DNA of 31,804 nt from CAZNMF01 sp964573795 (GCA_964573795.1 CAZNMF010000208.1:1-31804), one strand, 5' to 3'; shown: positions 15,670-24,765, numbered from the stretch's first letter. A program made the numbers and translations. Notes: generated by a model from the letters alone, not told the origin.

Positions 15670-18114
15670 TCAGAACGTCTTGATGAGCTCGATCAGCGCG
15701 CGCTTGTCGGCGTCGTCGAGCGGCGTCTCGTCGGGTTGAAGCGCGGTGCCGAAGTAGTGGCCTTTGTTGACGACGAAATCGGGGCACTTGCTGATCTCGA
15801 CGAGCCCGTCGGTCAGCGCGCGATCCGCGAAGATGTCCGCGCCGTCCTTGAGATCCTTCTTGAGAATCCGCAGCAGCTTGACCAGCTTCTCCCGGTGCGC
15901 GTGGCGCGCCTCGAGCGTCGGCAGCTCGGCACCGGTCAGATCGGCGTTGGCGAGCACGCTGACGGGGAAGTTCTGCGGGATCGGCCCGATCGTCAGCTCG
16001 CCGCCGGGAAAGAACATCGGGAACAGCCGGCGTCCCAGTCCGAGGAGCGGGCGAAGCGGATCGGGCACGTAGCCGCTCGGCACCCAGATGGCGCTCGGCG
16101 CGTTCGTCCGGTCGATCGCGCCGGTGCCGGCCGCGCGGCTGGCGCCGAAGATCGCGTCGGTCTCGCGGCGCTCGGGCCAGAGCAGCTTCTCGATCGAGTC
16201 CTGGAACACGCGCATGCGCGTCTCGACCGACGGGCTCCATTCGAAGCGGCCGACGCTGTTGTTCTGGAGGAACGGCGCGGTCGACCACGCGCTGATGAGC
16301 GAGGCCGGCCGCGTGAAGCCGCGGCCGCCGCCGGGCAGCGTGAAGTCGCGCTCTTCACCGGTGAACGGATCCCGGACCTTGACGGTCCCCACCGAGGGCA
16401 GCGCCTTGTACGACTGCGACGAGAAGTTGTCCCAGACGTTGCCGGCGATCGCGTTGGTCGCGATGGGGCTGCAGACGTTCGTCTGCATCAGCGTCGAGGG
16501 GATACGCAGCTCGGTCGACAGATAGTTGTCGTCGAGGAAGCGATCGTCGAGGACGATGCGGCGCATCGCGCTCTTGAAGTCGTCCGTCTTCGTCCACGCC
16601 CAGTAGCGATCCCAGCACGACAGATAGTTCGCGCCGTTGCAGCTCTCGAGATCGAGACCGGCCGGAAGCGGCGGCACGTTGCTCGAATGGCACCGCGCGC
16701 AGTAGTCGGCGAAGACTTCCTTCCCGCGCGTCAGCGTCGCGGCGTCGGCCCTGAGATACGTGTCGCCACCGGGCGCGTCCTTCAGATGATGCGGCGCCGT
16801 CGTCTTCAGGAAGAACGACGCCATGTTGATCGACTGCCGTTCGGTGGCGCCCCAGTAGGCGGAGTTGCGCTGGGCCGTGGCGATGGGAATCGGCGTGATC
16901 GGCGTCCCGCCGATCAGCGCGCGGAAGTGGAGCAGCCATTCTTCGCTGAAGAGGCCGATGTTGAGGTAGACGCGGTTGAGCGCGCCGAGCGCGCCGACCG
17001 AATCCGATCCGTCCTTCAGCACACGCGGCGTCCAGACGGTACCTGGCGAATCGAAGAACACCGACAGCGGATCACCGGCCGGGACGTAGTCGTTGAACTG
17101 CTTGTTGTCGCGCTCGCCGCCCGCGATCGTCTCGCGTCCCCAGCGTTTGGCGAGCGCCATGCGCGGCCCCAGCGCATACACCGCGTTCATCGTCCTCGGG
17201 TTGTTGATGCCGTCGCTCGAGACGAGCGACGTGTCGAGACTGCCGGGACGCGACGTGCGGAAGAGCTGATAGAAGAAGCTGCCCTTGTTGTCGTCGCCCT
17301 GCCAGTTGAAAATGCGATCGACCCAGAAGTACTGCGCGCCGACGTTCGACGCGAGATCCGCCCACGCGGGCTGCTCCGGCTCGAGCGGCGGGTGCGTCGG
17401 GCTCGGCCCCACGTGGCAGAACGCGCACGACATGCCGACGCGGTACGGCTTGATCAGATCCTTCGAGAGGTAATAGGACGGCTCGCGATAGTAGCGCTCC
17501 GCGTTCCACTTGCGCTTGGCCGACTCGTCGAAATCCGGATTGGGAAAAAGCCGGAGCCCGACGATGCCGGTGGGCTCGCCGTAGTAGGAGCCGACGTCGA
17601 TCGTCTTGCCGCGCGCGCCGATGGCGACGCCGGGATATTTCGTGGCATCGGCGAATGGATCGGGCGGACACGCGGGATCCCGCTGATCGAGCCAGAGCCC
17701 GTAGTGATTCGGATCGGGGCCCGTCGCCTGCCGATAGCACGGCTCGTTGACCAGGCCCAGATCGCGCCAGCGGTGCTCGCGCGAGTACTTGAGCACCGGG
17801 TGCGACGAGAGCGTCTTCAGGAAGTCCAGCGTGCCGAAGCTCGTGGCCGAGATGCCGTCCCAGAACCGGTCGTTGCCGCCGGTCCACACCAGCCACATGT
17901 TGCGTCCCATGATCGCGTTGCGATCGAGCGACGGGCCGCCGTCCATGTCGTGGAAGTAGTCTTCGTCGGCGGGCGGAAACGATTCGGGCGCGCGATGCGC
18001 GCGCATCGCTTCGTCCTGGACGTGGCCCGCCTGGATCGACGAGCCGTTGCAGGCGGCGGCCGAGGCCGCAACGGCGAGCACGAGCGTCCATGTCCGAATC
18101 GAGGCACACGCCAT
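15670..18114 (-). CDS. large di-haem c-type cytochrome, probable lipoprotein
   Basis: 814 residues from ATG at 18114 (MACASIRTWTLVLAVAASAA, then ACNGSS), with a signal peptide whose Ala-Ala-Cys could be a lipidation site. Two haem-attachment motifs are present: CAFCH (230-234) and CARCH (472-476). Regions such as YWGATERQSINMASFF and ISAWSTAPFLQNNSVG recall the distal regions of RoxA-like or MauG/peroxidase-like di-haem proteins. The spacing of 240 residues between haems is similar to the two related cytochromes downstream on the other strand. It is the first gene of a minus-strand operon with the GMC oxidoreductase and repeat lipoprotein, and is likely its electron acceptor or a partner oxygenase. 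Exact activity unknown. Confidence 0.85.
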   Translation of the reverse strand: MACASIRTWTLVLAVAASAAACNGSSIQAGHVQDEAMRAHRAPESFPPADEDYFHDMDGGPSLDRNAIMGRNMWLVWTGGNDRFWDGISATSFGTLDFLKTLSSHPVLKYSREHRWRDLGLVNEPCYRQATGPDPNHYGLWLDQRDPACPPDPFADATKYPGVAIGARGKTIDVGSYYGEPTGIVGLRLFPNPDFDESAKRKWNAERYYREPSYYLSKDLIKPYRVGMSCAFCHVGPSPTHPPLEPEQPAWADLASNVGAQYFWVDRIFNWQGDDNKGSFFYQLFRTSRPGSLDTSLVSSDGINNPRTMNAVYALGPRMALAKRWGRETIAGGERDNKQFNDYVPAGDPLSVFFDSPGTVWTPRVLKDGSDSVGALGALNRVYLNIGLFSEEWLLHFRALIGGTPITPIPIATAQRNSAYWGATERQSINMASFFLKTTAPHHLKDAPGGDTYLRADAATLTRGKEVFADYCARCHSSNVPPLPAGLDLESCNGANYLSCWDRYWAWTKTDDFKSAMRRIVLDDRFLDDNYLSTELRIPSTLMQTNVCSPIATNAIAGNVWDNFSSQSYKALPSVGTVKVRDPFTGEERDFTLPGGGRGFTRPASLISAWSTAPFLQNNSVGRFEWSPSVETRMRVFQDSIEKLLWPERRETDAIFGASRAAGTGAIDRTNAPSAIWVPSGYVPDPLRPLLGLGRRLFPMFFPGGELTIGPIPQNFPVSVLANADLTGAELPTLEARHAHREKLVKLLRILKKDLKDGADIFADRALTDGLVEISKCPDFVVNKGHYFGTALQPDETPLDDADKRALIELIKTF

Positions 18115-18306
18115 GGCAAAGATCCTGCTGTCAGACAGGCGCCGCAAGGCGCCGCACGAGCACGCCGACCGGGAGGGTGGCAAGAGGGTAGCACGGACGT
18201 GCTTGCCTCGATCGAAGCGCTGTGCTTGAATGACGGCGCTCGCCGAAAAAATCCTCCCGCGTCGACGAGCGTCGTGACCGAACCCGTTCTCGTGACGAGG
18301 TCTGAC
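18115..18306. promoter_or_regulatory. divergent promoter region with inverted repeat
   Basis: This 192-bp gap separates the minus-strand cytochrome operon from the plus-strand reductase operon. It holds a perfect inverted repeat AGCACG-GA-CGTGCT (18190-18203), suited to a dimeric regulator controlling both directions, and a direct repeat of AGGCGCCGCA (about 18137-18156). No convincing -35/-10 pair is seen. GAGG (18297-18300) is the ribosome site for the reductase. Confidence 0.4.
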
Positions 18307-19632
18307 ATGGCCGACGCGATCTTCGAGCCGCTTACATTTCGGAATCTCACGGTCAAAAATCGTCTGTTCCGGTCGAACATCTCCGGGCGGTTCGACAACT
18401 ACGACGGGTCGGGCAATCAGGCGCGCATCAACTGGGAAGTGAAGTTCGCGAAGGGCGGCGTGGGCGCGATCGTGTCGTCGTTCGTGCCGGTGCTGATCCA
18501 GGGGCGCATCCTGCCGAACTACGCGACGATCGACAGCGACGCGCGCATTCCGTTCTGGCGCGCGGTCGGCGAAGCCGTCCACGCACACGACTGTAAGTAC
18601 CTCCTGCAGCTCAGCCACGGCGGCCGGCAGCGCGACGTGCCGGGGATCGAGTTCCCGATCGGCATGAGCTCGACGGACCGGAAGGACCCGCTGCACGGCT
18701 TCGAGTGCACGCGGATGACGCGGCAGGACATCGCGACGGTCGTCGCCGCCTTCGCCGAGGGCGCGCGCCGCGCGCGCGAGGCCGGGCTCGACGGCGTCGA
18801 GCTGCACGGCGCGAACGGGTATCTCATCACGCAGTTCCTGAGCTCGGCGATCAACGATCGCGACGACGAGTACGGCGGGTCGCTCGAGAACCGCGCGCGC
18901 TTCGTCGTCGAGATCGTGAAGGCCATCCGCGCGCGCGTGGGCCGCGACTTCCATCTGCAGATGAAGATCAGCGCGACGGAGTACAACGACGCGCTGTTGT
19001 TCCTGCGCGCCGAGTCGTCCGGCAACACCGTGAAGGACTCGGTGCAGGTGTGCCAGTGGCTGGTCGACGCGGGCGTCGATGCGATCCACGTGTCGACGGG
19101 CAGCTCGTTTCCGCATCCGCGAAATCCTGCGGGCGCGGACCTGCCGGTCGACGTGCTCGCGCAGACGTACGAGCAGCTGGCGTCGAGCGGGCGGTCGACG
19201 TTCCGGAACCTGCTGATCTTCCACGGCCGTCTGACGGGCGCGGCGGTCCGGAAGATGTGGCTGGATGCCGGCGTGCCGCCGGACGAGATCGAAGGCCTGT
19301 CGCTGGCCGACGCGCGCGAGATCAAGCGCGCCGTGTCCGTGCCCGTCATCTGCACCGGCGGGTTTCAGACCGCCTCGGTGATTCGTGACGCGATCGCGCG
19401 CGGCGACTGCGATGCCGTGAGCATGGCGCGCCCGCTCGTGGCGAACAACGACCTGCCGCGCCAGTTCGCCGCCGGCCGCGACCGCGCTCAGAAGCCGTGC
19501 ACGTATTGCAACAAGTGCCTCGTGCACGTGGTGGAGCATCCGCTCGGCTGCTACGAGGAGAGCCGTTTCGCCAGCCGTGACGAGATGCTGGCGCAGGTCA
19601 TGTCCGTCTTCGAGCCGGCGTCGTTCGCCTGA
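18307..19632 (+). CDS. Old Yellow Enzyme-family FMN oxidoreductase with Fe-S cysteine cluster
   Basis: 441 residues from ATG at 18307 (MADAIFEPLTFRNLTVKNRL). It is a TIM barrel with the OYE signature GANGYLITQFLSSAINDR followed by YGGSLENRARF. Near the C-terminus Cys398, Cys401, Cys404 and Cys415 (CTYCNKC ... GC) resemble the 4Fe-4S site of 2,4-dienoyl-CoA reductase and trimethylamine dehydrogenase, but the spacing is C-x2-C-x2-C-x10-C, one residue shorter in the second gap than usual. The large C-terminal FAD/NAD domains of those enzymes are absent. Likely reduces an activated C=C bond. Its stop overlaps the ATG of the next cytochrome gene, so it belongs to that operon; it has no export signal and is probably cytoplasmic. 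Confidence 0.88.
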   Translation: MADAIFEPLTFRNLTVKNRLFRSNISGRFDNYDGSGNQARINWEVKFAKGGVGAIVSSFVPVLIQGRILPNYATIDSDARIPFWRAVGEAVHAHDCKYLLQLSHGGRQRDVPGIEFPIGMSSTDRKDPLHGFECTRMTRQDIATVVAAFAEGARRAREAGLDGVELHGANGYLITQFLSSAINDRDDEYGGSLENRARFVVEIVKAIRARVGRDFHLQMKISATEYNDALLFLRAESSGNTVKDSVQVCQWLVDAGVDAIHVSTGSSFPHPRNPAGADLPVDVLAQTYEQLASSGRSTFRNLLIFHGRLTGAAVRKMWLDAGVPPDEIEGLSLADAREIKRAVSVPVICTGGFQTASVIRDAIARGDCDAVSMARPLVANNDLPRQFAAGRDRAQKPCTYCNKCLVHVVEHPLGCYEESRFASRDEMLAQVMSVFEPASFA

Positions 19633-21170
19633 TGACGACCGACCTCGACATCGGCACGCCGCCGCGACGGTCCCGCTGGGCCGTGATCCGCACCTGGCTG
19701 CGGCGCATCGTCGCCGCGTCGCTCGTCGCCCTCGTCGCGCTCGCGCTCGTCGTCGCGTGGCTGCTGCGCGTCGATCGGCCCGTCACCTACGACGACATCG
19801 TCGATCACTTCAAATACGGATCGATCGGCAGCGAGCCCGGCGTGTCGCTGCCGTCGCCGGTGGGCGGCGCGCTGCCGCCGTACTGGGTGTTTCGCGCGCT
19901 GCCGTCGATCTGCTCCGACAAGTTGCCGGGCGGCTACGCGTCGCTGGGCTTCATCGTGGAGCCGCGCCACGACCTGCCGATCGGCGTGTCACGCCGGCGG
20001 CGGCTCGGCATCGACCAGGTCGGGCTCAACTGCGCGGTCTGCCACACCAACACCGTGCGGGAATCGCCGGACGCGCCGCCGCGCCTCGTTCTCGGCATGC
20101 CGGCCAACAGCCTCGACCTGCAGAAGTTCGTCCAGTTCATCATCGATTGCACGCTCGACAACCGGATGACGGCCGACGCGGTTCGCGGGCGGTTTCCGGA
20201 GCACGGCGGGCCGTCGCTCGTCGAGCGCGCGCTGTTCCGCCTCGGTCTCGTCGATCGGCTGAAGCTCCAGACGCTGGCGCTGCGCAATCGCCTCGAGCCG
20301 CTGCTGTACGGACACGTGCCGGACTGGGGCCGCGGGCGCGTCGACACGTTCAATCCGTACAAGGCCGTGCAGTTCAACTGGCGGCTGCAGGATCTGCCGA
20401 AGACCGAGCGCATCGGCGCGGCCGATTTTCCGTCGCTCTGGAACCAGAAGCCGCGCGAAGGGCTGCAGCTCCACTGGGACGGCGATAACGACTCGGTCGA
20501 CGAGCGCAACCTCAGCGCGTCGCTCGGCGCCGGCGTCACGCCGGTGACCGTCGATCACGCGGCGCTCAAACGCATCCGCGACTGGATCTGGACGCTGCCG
20601 CCGCCCGCGTATCCGTTCGCGATCGACAAAGCGCTCGCCGAGCGCGGGTCGGTCGTGTACCACGAGCAGTGCGTCTCGTGCCATGCCGACGATCGGTTCC
20701 GCGGGGGGATCAAGACCGGTGACCGCGTCGGTACGGTCGATCCGATCGAGCAGATCGGCACGGATCGCTACCGGCTCGACTCGTACACGGAGGCCTTCGC
20801 GGCGAATCAATATCAGCTCTATCCCGACTCGCCGTACCGCTTCTCGCACTTCCGCAAGACGTACGGCTATGCGAATCAGCCGCTCGACGGCATCTGGGCG
20901 CGCGCGCCGTACCTCCACAACGGCTCGGTCCCTACCGTGCGCGATCTGCTCGAGCTGCCGGAGCTGCGGCCGAAGATGTTCTTCCGCGGCGACGACGTGT
21001 ACGACCCGGTGAATCTCGGCTTCGTCTCGAGCGACGCGTCGCGCAACGGGCGTGAGCTCTTCCGCTACGACACGACGATGCCCGGCAACGGCAACGGCGG
21101 GCACGTGTACGGCACGTCGTTGCCGGAGTCCGACAAGCGCGCCGTGATCGAGTACCTGAAGACCTTCTGA
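19632..21170 (+). CDS. membrane-anchored di-haem cytochrome, RoxA-like family
   Basis: 512 residues. A single N-terminal membrane helix (about 27-46, IVAASLVALVALALVVAWLL) anchors it with the rest in the periplasm. Haem motifs: CAVCH (134-138) and CVSCH (347-351). Conserved blocks shared with the cytochrome at 21555 are FKYGSIGSE, GGYASLGF, VGLNCAVCHT, PDWGRGRVD, PPPAYPF and RAPYLHNGSVPTVRDLL. I recognise these as the RoxA/RoxB-like di-haem family (rubber oxygenase relatives), at family level only. RoxA cleaves C=C bonds of polyisoprene with O2; most relatives have unknown substrates. The gene shares one base with the preceding reductase gene. Confidence 0.82.
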   Translation: MTTDLDIGTPPRRSRWAVIRTWLRRIVAASLVALVALALVVAWLLRVDRPVTYDDIVDHFKYGSIGSEPGVSLPSPVGGALPPYWVFRALPSICSDKLPGGYASLGFIVEPRHDLPIGVSRRRRLGIDQVGLNCAVCHTNTVRESPDAPPRLVLGMPANSLDLQKFVQFIIDCTLDNRMTADAVRGRFPEHGGPSLVERALFRLGLVDRLKLQTLALRNRLEPLLYGHVPDWGRGRVDTFNPYKAVQFNWRLQDLPKTERIGAADFPSLWNQKPREGLQLHWDGDNDSVDERNLSASLGAGVTPVTVDHAALKRIRDWIWTLPPPAYPFAIDKALAERGSVVYHEQCVSCHADDRFRGGIKTGDRVGTVDPIEQIGTDRYRLDSYTEAFAANQYQLYPDSPYRFSHFRKTYGYANQPLDGIWARAPYLHNGSVPTVRDLLELPELRPKMFFRGDDVYDPVNLGFVSSDASRNGRELFRYDTTMPGNGNGGHVYGTSLPESDKRAVIEYLKTF

Positions 21171-21177
21171 GACGCCC

Positions 21178-21558
21178 ATGGCACCAGCAACCGCATTGCG
21201 ATGGTTCAGCCGCGTGACGTGGGTCGGGATCGCCGCGAACCTTGCGCTCGCGATCCCGACGCTCGCGGCGCCAGAGGCCCTGCTGGCGAGGAATGGGCTT
21301 CCGCCGGCGACGCCCGCGCTGTGGCCGCGATTCGCCGCGCTGCTGCTGATCCTGCTGAGCGTGTTCTACGTGCCGGCCGCTGCGGATCCCGTCCGCTACC
21401 GCGCGATCGCGTGGCTCGCGGTCGCCGCGCGTCTCGCGGGCGTCGTGTTCTTCGTCGGCTTTCAGGCCGCGGAGTACCACCGGCTCGGCTATTTCGATCT
21501 CGCCTTCTTCCTGCCCGAGTCCGTGCTGCTCACGCTCGGTCGAGGAGCGTCGGCATGA
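21178..21558 (+). CDS. small integral membrane protein of unknown function
   Basis: 126 residues with four predicted membrane segments: VTWVGIAANLALAIPTLAA, FAALLLILLSVFYVPAA, AWLAVAARLAGVVFFVGF and YFDLAFFLPESVLLTL. No family recognised; the size and topology recall DoxX-like and other small redox-associated membrane proteins, but no diagnostic motif is visible. It lies seven bases after one RoxA-like cytochrome and overlaps the start of the next (ATGA at 21555), so it is translationally coupled to both. It may assist their assembly, anchoring or quinone contact (inference). Confidence 0.75.
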   Translation: MAPATALRWFSRVTWVGIAANLALAIPTLAAPEALLARNGLPPATPALWPRFAALLLILLSVFYVPAAADPVRYRAIAWLAVAARLAGVVFFVGFQAAEYHRLGYFDLAFFLPESVLLTLGRGASA

Positions 21559-23021
21559 CGCGGCCCCGTCTCGTGCGTCTCCTCGTGATCCTCGTCCTGC
21601 TCGCCATCGTCGGCGCGGCGGCAGGGCTGTTCGCGTACCGGCACTTCTTTCGCGAAGAGCCGGCGCCGTATTTCACGTCGGCCGAGGATCACTTCCTGTT
21701 CGGCTCGATCGGCACGGAGGCGGAGCAGGGCGTGCCGTACTGGATCTGGCTCGTGCTGCCGCGGGTCTTTCCGGAGTACCTGCCCGGCCCCGGCGGCTAC
21801 GCGTCGCTGGGCATGCCGAGCAAGGACGGGCACGAACTGCCTGTCGGCTTCTCGAAGGTCACGATCGGTTTTCCTCGCGTGGGCATCAACTGCGCGATGT
21901 GCCACACGGCCAGCGTCCGCACCGCGCCCGGAGCGCCGGCCCTGCTCGTCGCCGGCGGGCCGTCGCACCAGACGAACGAGCAGCAGTACCTGCGGTTCCT
22001 GTTCGCGTGCGCCGCCGATCCGCGCTTCACGGCGGACACGATTCTCGGCGAGATCGCAAAGAACGTGCGTCTGTCGCTCGTCGATCGGCTCCTGTACCGA
22101 TTCGTCCTCGTGCCGCAGACGCGGCGCGCCATCCTCGCGCTTCGCGACGCCGACGCGTGGATGGCGGCCAATCCCGATTGGGGACGCGGCCGGATCGATC
22201 CGTTCAATCCGGTCAAGTTCGGCATTCTGAAACAGCCTGTCGATGACACGATCGGCAACTCGGACATGATGCCGGTCTGGAATCTCGCCGCGCACTCGGG
22301 CTACGCGCTGCACTGGGACGGCTTGAACACCGACTTGCGCGAGGTCGTGCTGTCGTCGGCGCTTGGCGACGGGGCGACGATCAAATGGGTGGACCGCGAC
22401 GTCGCGAAGTGGGACGAGACCGATCCGCGCCGTGCGTCGAGCCTGCGACGCGTCATGGACTTCATCAGCACGGTGAAGCCGCCCGCATATCCGTTTCCCG
22501 TGGACGCCGCGCTGGCGGCCGAGGGCGCGTCGTTGTTCCGCACGGAATGCGCGGCCTGCCACGGCCCCGGCGGCGCCAGGACGGGCACGGTGATCCCGAT
22601 CGCCGAGATCGGCACGGATCGGCATCGTCTCGACATGTGGACGCCTGCGTCGGCCGTCGCCTACAACGCCTACGGCGACGGGCACTCGTGGAAGTTCTCG
22701 CACTTCCGTACGGGCGGCGGCTACGTGGCCGTCTCGCTCGAAGGGCTGTGGCTGCGCGCGCCGTACCTCCACAACGGCTCGGTGCCGTCGCTCGCCGATC
22801 TCCTCGCGCCCGAGTCGGAGCGGCCGCGGTTGTTCTGGCGGGGTTACGATGTCTATGATCCTGTACGGGTCGGCTTCGTGAGCGACGGCGATCGGGCCAG
22901 ACGGATCGGCACGCGCTTCGACACGAGCCTCCCGGGTGACAGCTCGGCCGGGCACACGTACGGCACGACGCTTTCTCCACAGCAGAAGAACGCGCTGATC
23001 GAATATCTGAAGACGCTCTGA
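21555..23021 (+). CDS. second membrane-anchored di-haem cytochrome, RoxA-like family
   Basis: 488 residues from ATG at 21555; an N-terminal helix (about 6-26, VRLLVILVLLAIVGAAAGLF) anchors it. Haem motifs: CAMCH (113-117) and CAACH (332-336). Shared blocks with the protein at 19632 include FGSIGTEAEQGVPYWIW, GGYASLGM, NPDWGRGRIDPFNP, LHWDGLN and RAPYLHNGSVPSLADLL, so the two are paralogues from an old duplication. Probable periplasmic oxygenase or electron carrier; substrate unknown. The phosphoglucomutase gene follows after 16 bases, probably on the same message. Confidence 0.83.
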   Translation: MTRPRLVRLLVILVLLAIVGAAAGLFAYRHFFREEPAPYFTSAEDHFLFGSIGTEAEQGVPYWIWLVLPRVFPEYLPGPGGYASLGMPSKDGHELPVGFSKVTIGFPRVGINCAMCHTASVRTAPGAPALLVAGGPSHQTNEQQYLRFLFACAADPRFTADTILGEIAKNVRLSLVDRLLYRFVLVPQTRRAILALRDADAWMAANPDWGRGRIDPFNPVKFGILKQPVDDTIGNSDMMPVWNLAAHSGYALHWDGLNTDLREVVLSSALGDGATIKWVDRDVAKWDETDPRRASSLRRVMDFISTVKPPAYPFPVDAALAAEGASLFRTECAACHGPGGARTGTVIPIAEIGTDRHRLDMWTPASAVAYNAYGDGHSWKFSHFRTGGGYVAVSLEGLWLRAPYLHNGSVPSLADLLAPESERPRLFWRGYDVYDPVRVGFVSDGDRARRIGTRFDTSLPGDSSAGHTYGTTLSPQQKNALIEYLKTL

Positions 23022-23037
23022 CGCTCGCCGAAGGCCC

Positions 23038-24699
23038 ATGGCGACAATCAATCCTCTGGCCGGGAAACCGGCGCCGCTGTCGATGCTGGTGGACGTGTCC
23101 CGGCTGGTCACCGCGTACTATGCGGAGCGGCCGGATGCGGGTGTCGCCGCCGAGCGCGTGACGTTCGGCACGTCGGGCCATCGCGGCTCGGCCTTCGATC
23201 GCACGTTCAACGAAGCGCACATCCTCGCGATCACGCAGGCCATCTGCGACTATCGCCGCGCGCACGACGTCGACGGCCCGCTGTTCATCGGCCGCGACAC
23301 GCACGCGCTCTCCGAGCCCGCCTTCGTCAGCGCGCTCGAGGTGCTGGCCGCCAACGGCGTCGACGTGATGGTCGACGTCGATCGCGGCTACACGCCGACG
23401 CCCGTCGTCTCGCACGCGATCCTGCGCTACAACCGGGGCCGCGCGTCGGGTCTTGCGGACGGCATCGTCATCACGCCGTCGCACAACCCGCCCGAGGACG
23501 GCGGGTTCAAGTACGACCCGCCCAACGGCGGACCGGCCGACACGGACATCACGTGTGCGATCGAGCAGGCGGCCAACGCGTTCCTGGCGGCCGATCTGCG
23601 CGGCGTTCGTCGCACGCCGTACGCGCGCGCGTGGACCGCCGCGACGACGCATCGCTACGACTACGCGACGCCGTACATCGACGAGCTCGCGTCGGTCGTC
23701 GATCTGGACGTCGTGCGCGCGTCGGGCGTGCGCATCGGCGTCGATCCGCTCGGCGGCGCGGGCGTACGCTATTGGGCGCCGATGGCCGAGAAGTACGGCC
23801 TCGCGCTGACCGTCGTCAACGACGTGGTCGATGCGACCTACCGTTTCATGAGCGTCGACTGGGACGGCAAGATCCGGACGGACTGCTCGTCGCCGTACGC
23901 GATGGCGTCGCTCATCGCCATGCGCGATCGGTTCGACGTCGCGTTCGCCTGCGACGCCGATCACGACCGGCACGGCATCGTCACGCCAACGGCCGGCTTG
24001 CTGAACCCGAATCACTATCTCGCGGTCGCCATCGCCTATCTCTTCGCCCATCGCCCCGACTGGGCGGCCGGCACAGCCATCGGCAAGACGGTCGTCAGCA
24101 GCGGCATCATCGATCGCGTCGCGGCGAAGCTGGGACGACGGCTGGTCGAAGTCCCGGTCGGCTTCAAGTGGTTCGTCGACGGACTGCTCGGCGGCGAGCT
24201 CGGCTTCGCGGGGGAGGAAAGCGCTGGCGCGTCGCTCCTGCGCCGCGACGGCACGACGTGGACGACGGACAAGGACGGCATTGCGCTGGGTCTGCTCGCC
24301 GCGGAGATCACGGCGCAGCTTCGTCTCGATCCGGGCGCGGTCTACGAGCAGTTGACGCGCGAGCTTGGCTCGCCGGTCTACGAGCGCATCGACGCGCCGG
24401 CGACGCCGGATCAGAAGGCGCGCCTCGCGAAGCTGTCGGCCGCGGACATCCACGTCAAGGCCATTGCCGGCGAGCCCATTCGATCGGCAATCACGGCCGC
24501 GCCCGGCAACGGCGCGGCGATCGGCGGGTTGAAGGTCAGCACCGACGACGGCTGGTTTGCCGTCCGGCCGTCGGGAACCGAGGACGTCTATAAGCTCTAC
24601 GCGGAGAGCTTCCGCGATCGCGCGCACTTGGCACGCATCCAGGCCGACGCGCAGGCGTTCATCGCGAGCCTGGCGCCCGCAGCGCCTTCGACGCGCTGA
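23038..24699 (+). CDS. pgm: phosphoglucomutase (alpha-D-glucose specific)
   Basis: 553 residues, close to the E. coli Pgm length (~546). It interconverts glucose-1-phosphate and glucose-6-phosphate. Phosphoserine Ser148 is in ITPSHNPPEDGG; the Mg2+ loop is DADHDRHG (Asp306, Asp308, Asp310); sugar-binding GEESAGASLLRRDG and phosphate-binding RPSGTEDVYK are in order. Asp306-Ala-Asp is a mild variant of the usual DPD. An AAGG lies four bases before the ATG. It is 16 bases downstream of the cytochrome gene and ends at a terminator, so it seems to be the last gene of that transcript, though functionally unrelated. Confidence 0.95.
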   Translation: MATINPLAGKPAPLSMLVDVSRLVTAYYAERPDAGVAAERVTFGTSGHRGSAFDRTFNEAHILAITQAICDYRRAHDVDGPLFIGRDTHALSEPAFVSALEVLAANGVDVMVDVDRGYTPTPVVSHAILRYNRGRASGLADGIVITPSHNPPEDGGFKYDPPNGGPADTDITCAIEQAANAFLAADLRGVRRTPYARAWTAATTHRYDYATPYIDELASVVDLDVVRASGVRIGVDPLGGAGVRYWAPMAEKYGLALTVVNDVVDATYRFMSVDWDGKIRTDCSSPYAMASLIAMRDRFDVAFACDADHDRHGIVTPTAGLLNPNHYLAVAIAYLFAHRPDWAAGTAIGKTVVSSGIIDRVAAKLGRRLVEVPVGFKWFVDGLLGGELGFAGEESAGASLLRRDGTTWTTDKDGIALGLLAAEITAQLRLDPGAVYEQLTRELGSPVYERIDAPATPDQKARLAKLSAADIHVKAIAGEPIRSAITAAPGNGAAIGGLKVSTDDGWFAVRPSGTEDVYKLYAESFRDRAHLARIQADAQAFIASLAPAAPSTR

Positions 24700-24701
24700 T
24701 A

Positions 24702-24730
24702 GCGGGCTAAGGCGCCCGCGAATCCTTTTT
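24702..24730 (+). terminator. rho-independent terminator after pgm
   Basis: Stem GCGGGC (24702-24707) and GCCCGC (24714-24719) with a six-base loop, followed six bases later by TTTTT (24726-24730). It starts three bases past the pgm stop and would end the cytochrome-pgm transcript before thioredoxin. Confidence 0.65.
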
Positions 24731-24765
24731 ATGAGACGCGGCCTCTTACCTGGCAGGAGGAAGAC

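Noticed and set aside
18115..19539. N-terminal extension of the 814-residue cytochrome upstream of 18114
   Set aside because: The frame stays open but is antisense to the OYE gene; the signal peptide starts cleanly at 18114.
15736..19632. Very long plus-strand open frame running antisense to the 814-residue cytochrome and into the OYE gene
   Set aside because: The first ~850 codons are Arg/Ala/Asp-rich with no family motifs and mirror the cytochrome gene; only the part from 18307 is a real protein. High GC content keeps antisense frames open.
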